From Clostridia bacterium (GTDB taxonomy: Bacteria; Bacillota; Clostridia; Oscillospirales; CAG-272): DNA of 32,216 bases. The DNA lies in NCBI GenBank assembly GCA_017482465.1, contig JAFUMW010000027.1, positions 1 through 32,216 of the forward strand. The letters are read 5' to 3'. A program made the position numbers and the translations under genes. Position 1 is the first letter of the stretch; each line of letters begins with the position of its first letter. This document shows, one piece after another, positions 7,866-15,322 of this stretch. The notes beneath the pieces are model-generated. The model ran no database searches. It had not been told where the DNA came from and was given only the letters and a program-made list of their open reading frames with translations.

Positions 7866-7899
7866 ATTATACCACAAAAATGGGTTATTGCAATAGCAA
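7866..7899 (-). promoter_or_regulatory. Promoter of the second Gfo/Idh gene with operator-like 12-mer
   Basis: An extended -10 (TGGTATAAT, TATAAT at 7871-7866) lies 16 bp from TTGCAA (7893-7888). That -35 is half of the motif read on the plus strand as TTGCAATAGCAA (7888-7899), identical to 4266-4277. The motif also sits inside a larger inverted repeat, AAAAATGGGT (7876-7885) with ACCCATTTTT (7902-7911). Confidence 0.55.
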
Positions 7900-7911
7900 C
7901 GACCCATTTTT

Positions 7912-8150
7912 GATATTTTTGTATATTTATTAAAAATATGCTATTTAAGGTCGGTGCTCCCTCTCATACATCAAGCAAGCCGACAGGACTCACCATGTAA
8001 GCCCGAAAGCACCTTCGAGTCGCCCGTAGATCCGTTTACGTCAGGCGCTACAAATCCTTGTCGCTATATTAAGCTCCTTCATAATATGCCATCTTTACAC
8101 CGAAAGCTTTGCAAAGCATACCACACATGCATCAAAGTTAATAAACAGAG
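7912..8150. other. Gene-free stretch with a hairpin-rich core; candidate structured RNA
   Basis: No gene is supported here. Positions 7950-8061 can form four consecutive hairpins: GTCGG-TGCT (7950-7958) with AGCA (7974-7977) and CCGAC (7980-7984); GACTC/GAGTC (7987-7991/8017-8021); a composite stem CGCC-CGTA/TACG-GGCG (8021-8047); and ACAA/TTGT (8050-8061). GGTGCT (7953-7958) can instead pair with AGCACC (8008-8013), disrupting the first two. A possible plus-strand promoter is TTGTAT-17-TATTTA with an upstream TG (7919-7947). A perfect palindrome GCTTTGCAAAGC lies near 8106-8117. I do not recognise an Rfam-type class, and the strand is uncertain. Confidence 0.35.
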
Positions 8151-8151
8151 C

Positions 8152-8180
8152 AAAAAAACTTCCCCGCGGGGGCAGTTTTT
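8152..8180 (-). terminator. Terminator of the two-component operon
   Basis: AAAAACTT, CCCCGCGGGG and AGTTTTT form a GC-rich hairpin with A/T arms immediately after the kinase stop codon. It works in both orientations. Confidence 0.8.
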
Positions 8181-8181
8181 A

Positions 8182-9663
8182 TCAGTTCAGCTCAAACCAG
8201 AAGGTGCTTCCGACACCCTCTTCGCTGGTCACTCCGTAGAGTGCCTTATGCTGTTTGAGGATACTTTTGACGATCGAAAGCCCAAGTCCCGAGCCAATAT
8301 TAGCGCGCTTGTGTACACGGTCAACCTTGTAGTATCTGTCCCAGATGTAGGGCAGATCCTCCTTAGCTATTCCCTCACCCGTATCGCTGACTTCTATTCT
8401 TACCGAGTGCGCCTCGGGCGACACTGTCTGACTTACTGTAACACGTTTGTCCTCACCCGTGTGGTTTACGGCGTTGATTATAAGATTATATACCACCTGA
8501 AGTATGCGCGTCTCGTCCGCGTATACTATAGCGTCATGGTCGCACATAAATTCGATCGTGTAACCGTTGCCCGCAAGCATTCGTCCGATACGCTCGATCA
8601 CCGATTCGATACTCTTTGTCAAATTGAATTCGCTCATCTTGAGGCTTTCGATATTCGCGCCGAGCTTGGAAAGATCCATAACGTCGCTTACAAGCGAGGA
8701 CAGGCGCTTTGATTCGTCTATGATTATACGCAGATTGTCCGCGGTCATCTCGCCCGGTATATCGCGCATCATCTCGGCATATCCCGAGATCATGGTCAGA
8801 GGCGTACGCAGGTCATGAGAAATATTCGCCATCAGCTCTTTCTGAAGCCTGTCGGTCTTTGAAAGCTCACACGCGGCATAGTTTAAGGAGTTGGCGAGCT
8901 CGCCGCTCTCTTTATATCCCTTACCCGCGAAATCCACATCATAGTTGCCCTGAGCAAGCTCCTTTGCCTCAAGCGACATTTTCGTTATCGGGGCGGAAAT
9001 TTGTCTTGCCATGATGAACGATGTCACCACCGCGCCTATCAGCAAGATCACAACGATAAGTATAAGCTCCGCCTGAAGAGTCTGCTTTGTTGCCGTGACG
9101 GGGGATGTCGTGGTATTCAGAAATATTACCATATCCTGCGAGCGAGCCTTACTGTACTCTACCTCTGTAAGCATAAGGCTCTCGCCCATGCCTTCGTCGC
9201 TTTTCGGCACGCTTCCCTCAAACTTTGACGGGTCGTATCTTCCGTTATTAAAGCCTCCGCGGGGTATAGTAAGAAAATCCCTGCCGTCATTGTTCATAGC
9301 GTCATTATAATGCTTAAAAAGTGCGTCGGACGGCATATGATGGAGAATACAGTCCCTTAATATATGCGACTCGGCGACCATTGTTCCGTCCGAGGTATAC
9401 AGACTGATACAGATATCATTCTCCTGCGATATTCTCGACATGAGATCATCCAGATCCTCATTGTCGATATTCCGCGCTATGCTTGCGGCACTGCGGGTTA
9501 TCTCCGAGCGCTTTACAGACTGGTATACCTCTTCAAGAAGTACGACCTGAAAAAGCCATAGAATAAGTATCAACACAACACAGAAAAGTGTCATATATCC
9601 GATTATTCGCCACTTAAGCTCCGGCATCGCGCGGCGTATTTTGTTTTTATCACGGTGTTTCAA
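8182..9663 (-). CDS. Membrane sensor histidine kinase
   Basis: This 493-residue class I kinase has TM1 at about 18-43, an extracytoplasmic sensor loop of about 155 residues, TM2 at about 198-219, HAMP (about 220-272) and HisKA with SHDLRTPL (phospho-accepting His283). The ATPase domain shows the N box (NLIINAVNHT), G1 (DTGEGIA), F box (YIWDRYYK) and G2 (GSGLGLSI). All catalytic motifs are intact. The start is TTG at 9663, 12 bp after GAGGGG and overlapping the response regulator's end by 14 bp, which implies translational coupling. The next ATG (9627) lacks a ribosome binding site. Linkage to an HtrA protease suggests an envelope-stress sensor like CssS or CiaH (inference). Confidence 0.93.
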   Translation of the reverse strand: MKHRDKNKIRRAMPELKWRIIGYMTLFCVVLILILWLFQVVLLEEVYQSVKRSEITRSAASIARNIDNEDLDDLMSRISQENDICISLYTSDGTMVAESHILRDCILHHMPSDALFKHYNDAMNNDGRDFLTIPRGGFNNGRYDPSKFEGSVPKSDEGMGESLMLTEVEYSKARSQDMVIFLNTTTSPVTATKQTLQAELILIVVILLIGAVVTSFIMARQISAPITKMSLEAKELAQGNYDVDFAGKGYKESGELANSLNYAACELSKTDRLQKELMANISHDLRTPLTMISGYAEMMRDIPGEMTADNLRIIIDESKRLSSLVSDVMDLSKLGANIESLKMSEFNLTKSIESVIERIGRMLAGNGYTIEFMCDHDAIVYADETRILQVVYNLIINAVNHTGEDKRVTVSQTVSPEAHSVRIEVSDTGEGIAKEDLPYIWDRYYKVDRVHKRANIGSGLGLSIVKSILKQHKALYGVTSEEGVGSTFWFELN

Positions 9664-10336
9664 AGCGGTATCCGACCCCTCTTAATGTAACAATGTATTT
9701 GTTATATGGACCAAGGCTCTTTCGAAGCAGTTTGATATGTGTGCCGAGCGTACGATCATCGCCGAAAAAGTCGTACCCCCACACGTCGCTGATAAGCTTT
9801 TCGCGCGAAAGAGCAATATTCCTGTTACGAAGCAGGTAGAAAAACAGGTCGTATTCCTTGGGCGACATTTCAACACGCTTACCGTCCACATATACTATAC
9901 GCGCGGTCACGTCCACCTTGAGTCCCTCGATCTCTATTATCTCGTTTTTAGCTGATGCGGGCTGTACCTGCGTCTTACCCGCTCTGTTCATTATAGCCGA
10001 GATACGCAACATCAGCTCACGCGGAGAAAATGGCTTGACAACATAATCGTCAACACCGATCTCGAAGCTGTTGATCTTGTCGTACTCCTCGCCTCTGGCT
10101 GAAAGCATTATTATAGGCAGGCTTGAGAACTTACGTATCTCCCTGCACGCCGAAAAGCCGTCAAGCTCGGGCATCATTATATCCATGATAACTATATCGT
10201 AAGCATTTGCACGGCATTTTTCCACAGCTTCCATACCGTTTTCCGCCTCGTCTACGGTATGCCCCTCAAAAAGCGCATACTTCATAACGAGTTTACGTAT
10301 CATTTCCTCATCATCGACAACAAGAATCTTATACAT
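9650..10336 (-). CDS. OmpR/PhoB-family response regulator
   Basis: This 228-residue protein has a receiver domain with the acidic pair in VVDDEE, phospho-accepting Asp in IVIMDIMMP (about 53), the Ser/Thr switch in MLSARG and Lys in VVKPFSPREL. The C-terminal winged helix (about 130-228) contains EYDLFFYLLRN, the recognition segment around DDRTLGTHIKLLRKSL and the terminal RGVGYRFE wing. An AAAGGAG site precedes the ATG. Its partner is the overlapping kinase. OmpR-family regulators bind direct repeats of about 10-11 bp, and such a repeat (GTGACGG twice, 11-bp period) overlaps the -35 region of the adjacent htrA promoter, making it the likely target. Confidence 0.95.
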   Translation of the reverse strand: MYKILVVDDEEMIRKLVMKYALFEGHTVDEAENGMEAVEKCRANAYDIVIMDIMMPELDGFSACREIRKFSSLPIIMLSARGEEYDKINSFEIGVDDYVVKPFSPRELMLRISAIMNRAGKTQVQPASAKNEIIEIEGLKVDVTARIVYVDGKRVEMSPKEYDLFFYLLRNRNIALSREKLISDVWGYDFFGDDRTLGTHIKLLRKSLGPYNKYIVTLRGVGYRFETP

Positions 10337-10363
10337 GCTTTCGCTCCTTTATAAGAGTTTTGC

Positions 10364-10393
10364 AAAAGGGTCAGAGAGACCCCTGACCCTTTT
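10364..10393 (-). terminator. Weak terminator or attenuator between htrA and the response regulator
   Basis: Stem AAAAGGGTCAG (10364-10374) pairs with CTGACCCTTTT (10383-10393) over an 8-nt loop. In the leftward direction only four T residues follow the GC part, so partial readthrough from the htrA side into the regulator is plausible. The gap to the regulator's start is only 27 bp, leaving little room for a separate promoter. Confidence 0.6.
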
Positions 10394-10400
10394 TATAAAA

Positions 10401-11999
10401 TCAATATCCGAACCAGTTTGAAAAGGGAGATCTGAAAATATCAGCTACGCTGTTTTCCTCGGTCTTATCCTGATCGTCCTCGGTCTGTCCGGGAACATAC
10501 TCGTGGCATTCCATTTCAACATCGACGTATTTTCCGTCACGCACTACCGTAAGAGTGATCTTGTCGCCGACCTTGTGATCCTTCAAGATCGCCTTGATAT
10601 CGCTTCCGTAGGTCACTTCAGTGCCATCGACCGCTGTTACACGGTCACCTATCTTGAGCTCGTCATTGTACTCGCTCTCGAGAATATACACGCCGAGCGT
10701 GCTTACCCTGTACATCATAGCGGTGTACGAGTCGCTGATATCCATATAGCTGATACCGAGAGACACTCTTCCGCGTACATAACCGTAATTGATAAGCTGT
10801 TCTACGACCTGAGATGCCATGTTGCTGGGGATCGCAAAGCCGAGACCCTCAATACCAGAGCCCGACGACTTGGCGTTTACAATACCGATAAGCTCGCCTG
10901 CGAGATTGAAAAGTCCACCGCCCGAGTTACCGGGGTTTACAGCCGCGTTGGTCTGCAAAAGGGTCATTTCTGTACCGTCGATCGTCACCTGACGCGCAAG
11001 TGCGCTGATGATACCGTTTGTAACAGTACCGCCGAGGCTGCCGAGCGGGTTACCTATAGCGATCACTTCCTCTCCGACAACAAGCTTTGTGCTGTCACCG
11101 ACAACAGCGGGAGTAAGTCCCGTAGCCTCGACCTTGAGCACGGCGAGGTCACTTTCGGAATCGTATCCGATGACCTTTGCGGGATACTTTGTTCCGTCAT
11201 TGGTCGAAACTGTCACCGTGGACGCGCCTTCGATAACATGGTTGTTTGTTATGATATATCCGTCTGCGGTAATGATAACACCGCTTCCCGCGCCCTCTGT
11301 GATATACTGGCTGAAGATACTGCTTGTCGATACCGTCTCGGTTCTTATCTCAACGACCGAGCCTGCGACCTTTGCGGCTACCTCTGCGTAAGTTCCGATC
11401 TTACCGAAGGTCGAATCCGTGTTTGCGATCGAGCCGTTTTCGGCATGAACGCTCTTATAGATGATCGAAAGGTCTTCGTTTACGTCGTTTCCGTTAAGGC
11501 GTCCGGCAAGATATGTTCCGCCGAATGCGGCAGCTCCCGAAAGTATCACGCAAAGCACTGCTACTATAGCGATAGCTGCTAATCCGCGGCGTTTCTTGGG
11601 CTCCTTTTGCTCTGTCTTATTTTCGCCTGATGCTTCGCCGCTGTACACACCGCGGTTAATATAAACCTCTGTACGGGGCGGCTGTGTGCTCTCTTGCTTA
11701 TCTTGCTCCGCACGCTTATATGCATATACCGCCTCAGGCTCGGGAGACATGCCCGAGTGATAAGTACAGCCGTTTTCATCAACAGTATCGTTATACTTTT
11801 CAATCAAGACTTCGGCGTTTTCCGCAACATCGGTGTCCTCAACAGCAACAGGCTCTTCGCTCATCGCTGTCGGTTCAAGCTCCGGTGCGTTTTCGGGAGC
11901 AGCTTTATTTTCAATGTTAGTGTTTTCGCTTACCGCTTCTGCTATATCGTCATCGCGGCGTACGTTTTCGTTTCCGTCGAAGATATTGTTTTCGTTCAT
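10401..11999 (-). CDS. HtrA/DegP-like membrane-anchored serine protease with PDZ domain
   Basis: This 532-residue protein has a long acidic, low-complexity cytoplasmic N-terminus (about 1-135), a KKRRG positive cluster, one TM segment (about 139-163), a trypsin-like domain and a C-terminal PDZ domain (about 430-515), then an acidic tail. The triad is complete: His254 (TNNHVIEGA), Asp284 (SESDLAVLK) and Ser359 (NPGNSGGGL). It would degrade or refold damaged proteins outside the membrane. The ATG at 11999 is chosen because GGAGGAAAA precedes it; an in-frame ATG at 12047 lies within the promoter. It is upstream of its probable regulators, as in stress-response loci. The acidic N-terminus is longer than in B. 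subtilis HtrA. Confidence 0.93.
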   Translation of the reverse strand: MNENNIFDGNENVRRDDDIAEAVSENTNIENKAAPENAPELEPTAMSEEPVAVEDTDVAENAEVLIEKYNDTVDENGCTYHSGMSPEPEAVYAYKRAEQDKQESTQPPRTEVYINRGVYSGEASGENKTEQKEPKKRRGLAAIAIVAVLCVILSGAAAFGGTYLAGRLNGNDVNEDLSIIYKSVHAENGSIANTDSTFGKIGTYAEVAAKVAGSVVEIRTETVSTSSIFSQYITEGAGSGVIITADGYIITNNHVIEGASTVTVSTNDGTKYPAKVIGYDSESDLAVLKVEATGLTPAVVGDSTKLVVGEEVIAIGNPLGSLGGTVTNGIISALARQVTIDGTEMTLLQTNAAVNPGNSGGGLFNLAGELIGIVNAKSSGSGIEGLGFAIPSNMASQVVEQLINYGYVRGRVSLGISYMDISDSYTAMMYRVSTLGVYILESEYNDELKIGDRVTAVDGTEVTYGSDIKAILKDHKVGDKITLTVVRDGKYVDVEMECHEYVPGQTEDDQDKTEENSVADIFRSPFSNWFGY

Positions 12000-12033
12000 A
12001 TCATTTTCCTCCTGATCTGGATTTTGTGATCTT

Positions 12034-12067
12034 ATTATAACTGCCAAATGTGACGGTTTCGTGACGG
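12034..12067 (-). promoter_or_regulatory. htrA promoter with 11-bp-period direct repeat
   Basis: TATAAT (12039-12034) has a poor -35 region (ACGAAA at 12062-12057). GTGACGG occurs twice on the plus strand (12050-12056 and 12061-12067), exactly one DNA turn apart and flanking that -35. This is the arrangement expected for an activated OmpR-family target, most simply the neighbouring response regulator. Confidence 0.6.
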
Positions 12068-12119
12068 CATCAAAAATTGCACATGAAAACAGGCAATATT
12101 TAACGCGAAATCATACGGT

Positions 12120-12608
12120 TCAACTCTCGTGAACAAGGTCGGCAAAGCGCGCACCGCAAAGCGATGCTATATCCTTCGGCGCGGCTTCTATCTGCCAGCC
12201 GATCCTGCCCGCGCTGACAAGCATAGTCTCAAGCTTTTCTGCGCTTGTATCGAAAAAGGTCTTAAATTGCTTTTTCATGCCTACCGGCGAGCATCCGCCG
12301 CGCACGTATCCCGTGATCGCGTTTATCTCGGCAACGTGTATCATCTCGACCGATTTTACACCTGCCGCTCTCGCCGCTTTTTTAAGATCAAGCTCAGCAA
12401 GCACGGGAATATCGAACACATAAAAATTCTTGTCGCTTCCTCTGGTTACAAGTGTTTTGTACACTATAGCGGGATCTATTCCGAGTAAGCTTGCGATATG
12501 GGCTCCGTCAACAGGCGCGTCGCCATGCTCATATCGGTGGATATTATATTTTATCTTTGCGCTGTCAAAGCGTCTCACAGCGTTTGTTTTATTTTCTTTT
12601 TCTGCCAT
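12120..12608 (-). CDS. ybaK: YbaK/EbsC-family Cys-tRNA(Pro) deacylase
   Basis: This 162-residue stand-alone editing enzyme hydrolyses cysteine wrongly attached to tRNA-Pro by prolyl-tRNA synthetase. Family marks are an HGDAPVDGAHIASLLGI segment, VYKTLVTRG with the invariant catalytic lysine, a VFDIPVLAELDLKKAA strand-helix pair, GYVRGGCSPVGMKK and the C-terminal SAGRIGWQI. Length is typical. The ATG at 12608 is used; no strong ribosome binding site is obvious. It has its own promoter (12670-12698) and no clear terminator before htrA. It is the second tRNA-Pro editing protein in the window, and the two belong to different sub-branches. Confidence 0.92.
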   Translation of the reverse strand: MAEKENKTNAVRRFDSAKIKYNIHRYEHGDAPVDGAHIASLLGIDPAIVYKTLVTRGSDKNFYVFDIPVLAELDLKKAARAAGVKSVEMIHVAEINAITGYVRGGCSPVGMKKQFKTFFDTSAEKLETMLVSAGRIGWQIEAAPKDIASLCGARFADLVHES

Positions 12609-12669
12609 TTTACCTTTACGTGCGCTCAGAATTTACATCAGTACGGTACACACGCATCCTCATAATGTA

Positions 12670-12698
12670 ATTATACTAAAACAATACAAAAAAAGCAA
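12670..12698 (-). promoter_or_regulatory. Promoter of ybaK
   Basis: TTGCTT (12698-12693), a 17-bp spacer and TATAAT (12675-12670) on the minus strand lie about 60 bp upstream of the start codon. Confidence 0.65.
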
Positions 12699-12707
12699 TA
12701 CATTATC

Positions 12708-12744
12708 AAAAAAACGTCGCTCCTGCCCGGAGCGACGTTTTTTT
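12708..12744 (-). terminator. Intrinsic terminator of the surface-protein gene
   Basis: A perfect 16-bp stem (AAAAAAACGTCGCTCC, 12708-12723, with 12729-12744) and 5-nt loop overlap the stop codon of the gene at 12743. Confidence 0.9.
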
Positions 12745-13288
12745 ACTTGCGCTTTTTGGGTACAAGCATTACAATAAGAATGATGACAACAGCGATGATA
12801 ATCAGGCAGACAACGATACCGATGACCGAGCCGCTGTTTGACGCATTGCCGTTTGTCATGTCATCGACCGCATTCTCTGCTCCGTTGACAATATCGTTAA
12901 CACCGTTTTCAACATCGCTTACAACACCGTCAACTCCGTTTTCGACCTCATTTTTGAGATCATCCGAGCCGTTACCCGCATCACCTTTACCGTTTCCCGC
13001 GTTATCCGATTCAGCATCTCCCGCATTGCCGAGTATGCTATCGTTCATATTGCCGTTATCGGCATTGGTGTCACTTGTACCGCCCATCATATCGTTTACC
13101 ATATTATTATCGTCCGGAACATCACTGACGACACCGTCGCTCGCGTTACCGTTAGGTATACCGTCATCCGACACTACGCCGTCCTCAACATTTGCCGAAA
13201 CACTCAAAGCAAACGACAGAAACACAAGGCTTAAAGCCATAATAAAGCAAAATATCGCTTTTATATTCTTAAATTTTGAATTTATCAT
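12743..13288 (-). CDS. Small secreted, C-terminally membrane-anchored low-complexity protein
   Basis: This 181-residue protein is of no recognised family. It has a signal peptide (about 1-32, hydrophobic core IFCFIMALSLVFLSFALS, likely cut after VSA), an Asn/Gly/Asp/Ser-rich acidic region (33-150), one TM segment (about 153-173) and a KKRK tail. This places the middle outside the cell with a short cytoplasmic tail, similar in layout to sortase substrates but with no LPxTG motif. Within the acidic region are three tandem 11-residue units (VENGVDGVVSD, VENGVNDIVNG, AENAVDDMTNG) and three copies of DGVVSD. A GGAGAAAAA site precedes the ATG. It is transcribed alone and divergent from the RNHCP gene. 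Function is unknown. Confidence 0.8.
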   Translation of the reverse strand: MINSKFKNIKAIFCFIMALSLVFLSFALSVSANVEDGVVSDDGIPNGNASDGVVSDVPDDNNMVNDMMGGTSDTNADNGNMNDSILGNAGDAESDNAGNGKGDAGNGSDDLKNEVENGVDGVVSDVENGVNDIVNGAENAVDDMTNGNASNSGSVIGIVVCLIIIAVVIILIVMLVPKKRK

Positions 13289-13415
13289 TGTATTTTTTCT
13301 CCTGTTCAGCTATAATAGTATTGCTACACACATATTTTTTGAAAATACACGATTCTTATTCGGATATAAATTTGACAATATCGGTTAAATATTCAAAAAC
13401 AAAGGAACCGGAACT

Positions 13416-13754
13416 ATGGGACTCGAAGAAAAAAGATTTAAGAAAAATGATAACGGCTTTATATGTACAAACTGCGGCTTTAATGTAAAGCCGCTGGGGA
13501 CAAGCTCGCGCGACCACTGTCCGCGCTGTCTTTATTCCCTGCATGTTGACATAAATCCGGGCGACCGTGCAAATGAGTGCCGAGGTAAGCTTCGCCCCGT
13601 TTCGGCTGCTCCCGATCCGAAACGAGGCTACATTATAAATTACGTCTGCGAAAAATGCGGTCAAACTCACCGCAACCGCGCGGCGTACCCTGCAGCAGTA
13701 CAGCCCGACGACATCGGACTTATAATAAAGCTGACCGCAGGTGAATACAGGTAA
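13416..13754 (+). CDS. RNHCP-domain zinc-ribbon protein
   Basis: This 112-residue protein matches the small RNHCP family, named for its Arg-Asn-His-Cys-Pro motif. Here the motif reads SRDHCPRCL, with Asp replacing Asn. Eight likely zinc or structural positions are visible: CxxC at 17/20, HCPxC at 35/38, Cys55 (NECRG) and CEKC at 78/81. HVDINPGDR follows the second pair, as usual in the family. The molecular role of the family is not established to my knowledge; nucleic-acid or ribosome association is only a guess from the ribbon fold. It starts a rightward gene set with the NAD(P)HX repair gene 66 bp downstream. Confidence 0.85.
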   Translation: MGLEEKRFKKNDNGFICTNCGFNVKPLGTSSRDHCPRCLYSLHVDINPGDRANECRGKLRPVSAAPDPKRGYIINYVCEKCGQTHRNRAAYPAAVQPDDIGLIIKLTAGEYR

Positions 13755-13820
13755 ACAGATAATAGTAAAAGTGCAAGATCGCACAGTAATTTTAAATTTA
13801 ATTGTATTATGAGGTGGAAG

Positions 13821-15302
13821 ATGAAGTATGCTTTGAGTGCCGAACAAATGCGGACTATCGACAATTACACGTCCGAGAGCATCGGTGTCGGATCGGCGGT
13901 TCTTATGGAGCGTGCCGCGCTCGTTTGCGCCGAGGAGATACGCTCGTCAGGCTTTGATATGTCAAAAATACTTATAGTATGCGGTATGGGCAACAACGGC
14001 GCGGACGGGCTTGCGCTAGCACGCATAATCAACCGCTTCTACAAACCGGATGTTTATCTTGCCGGTGCGTACAAGCAACTGACAGGGCTTGCAAAGTCAC
14101 AGTATGACAGCGCTGCACGAAGCCGTGTACGATTTGTCAGTGAGGCTGACTTTTCAGAGTACACGCTTATAATTGACGCGCTTTTCGGTATCGGCCTCAC
14201 TCGTGAGCTTGAGGGAGGCATGCTTGACATTGTAAATAAGATCAACACATCGGGCGCAAAGGTAATATCGGTAGATATGCCCAGCGGCGTTGACGCAACA
14301 AGCGGTAAGGTCTGCGGAGCGGCGGTAAATGCTGATATAACAGTGTCATTCGCTTACGCAAAGCTCGGCCAGCTTCTCTATCCGGGTGCTGAAAAATGCG
14401 GAGAGCTTCATGTGCGCGACATCGGCATATACGCCGATCTGTACGACAAGGCCGGCGGATACGCGTTCTACTACACGTACAAAGATCTTTCTCTTATTCC
14501 GAAAAAGCGCAAATATTCAAACAAGGGAAGCTACGGCAGAGTACTTACGATAGCCGGAAGCGAAACCATGAGCGGAGCGGCGCTTCTTTGTGCAAGAGCG
14601 GCATACAAGAGCGGAAGCGGTCTTGTTGAGCTGTTCACTCACAAGGACGCAGGCAATATTATAAAAGGCTCTCTTCCCGAGGCTATTGTCAGCACATACA
14701 CAAACGGACACGTTGATTTTTCAAGGCTTTATCAGTCGATAAACGCGTCAAGCGCGATCGTTATAGGTCCAGGGCTTTCAAAAAGCGAGGACGCGAAGAA
14801 GATATTGCGCTACACGCTCGAATCTGCATCATGCACAGCTGTTATCGACGCCGATGCACTCAATATCATATCCGAAAGTCCTGACCTGCTCCATTATATA
14901 AAAGGAAAGATAATAACACCGCACCTTGGCGAGATGTCGCGTCTCACAGGTAAAACGATACCCGAGATCGCAGGCGATATTATCGCTACGGCAAAGGATT
15001 TTGCCGAAAAGCACCGATGTGTGTGCGTGCTTAAGGACACACGGACGGTCGTGGCTGTACCCGATCAGCCCGTATTTGTAAATATAGCAGGAAATCCCGG
15101 TATGGCAAAGGGCGGCTCGGGTGACACGCTTGCAGGTATAATCGCGTCCTTGCTCTCGCAGGGGCTTGACGCAGGCGATGCCGCGCGGCTCGGTGTATAC
15201 CTGCACGCGTATGCCGGCGACAAGGCAGCAGATGAGCATGGCGAGTACGCGATGCTCGCAGGCGATATCGCCGAAGCAGTCGGCAGGATAATGAGAGGAT
15301 GA
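13821..15302 (+). CDS. nnr: Bifunctional NAD(P)H-hydrate epimerase / ADP-dependent NAD(P)H-hydrate dehydratase
   Basis: This 493-residue fusion repairs the hydrated, inactive forms of NADH and NADPH. The N-terminal YjeF_N epimerase (about 1-205) shows GMGNNGADGLALAR near 55-67 and SVDMPSGVDATSG. The C-terminal ribokinase-like dehydratase (about 220-493) shows KGSYGRVLTIAGSETMSGAA, DADALN, TPHLGEMSRL and NPGMAKGGSGDTLAGII, the nucleotide-binding and catalytic segment. Both domains look complete. The ATG at 13821 follows GAGGTGG; an upstream in-frame ATG (13809) overlaps that site and is rejected. It follows the RNHCP gene in the same direction and is 20 bp from the LRR gene. Confidence 0.95.
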   Translation: MKYALSAEQMRTIDNYTSESIGVGSAVLMERAALVCAEEIRSSGFDMSKILIVCGMGNNGADGLALARIINRFYKPDVYLAGAYKQLTGLAKSQYDSAARSRVRFVSEADFSEYTLIIDALFGIGLTRELEGGMLDIVNKINTSGAKVISVDMPSGVDATSGKVCGAAVNADITVSFAYAKLGQLLYPGAEKCGELHVRDIGIYADLYDKAGGYAFYYTYKDLSLIPKKRKYSNKGSYGRVLTIAGSETMSGAALLCARAAYKSGSGLVELFTHKDAGNIIKGSLPEAIVSTYTNGHVDFSRLYQSINASSAIVIGPGLSKSEDAKKILRYTLESASCTAVIDADALNIISESPDLLHYIKGKIITPHLGEMSRLTGKTIPEIAGDIIATAKDFAEKHRCVCVLKDTRTVVAVPDQPVFVNIAGNPGMAKGGSGDTLAGIIASLLSQGLDAGDAARLGVYLHAYAGDKAADEHGEYAMLAGDIAEAVGRIMRG

Positions 15303-15322
15303 AGAAATCGGGGAGGTTTACT

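Noticed and set aside
7949..8061. Assignment of the hairpin-rich region as 6S, SRP, RNase P, tmRNA or a known riboswitch
   Set aside because: None of the hallmark conserved strings of these RNAs could be found on either strand.
7954..8712. Rightward open frame of 252 codons spanning the hairpin-rich region and the kinase 3' end
   Set aside because: No ribosome binding site, and two thirds of it is antisense to conserved kinase motifs.
10503..11582. Long rightward open frame (359 codons) opposite htrA
   Set aside because: It is an antisense shadow of a strongly supported gene with intact catalytic triad, and has no ribosome binding site or family resemblance.
12743..13288. Sortase-anchored protein
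   Set aside because: No LPxTG-like motif precedes the C-terminal TM; only the general layout is similar.
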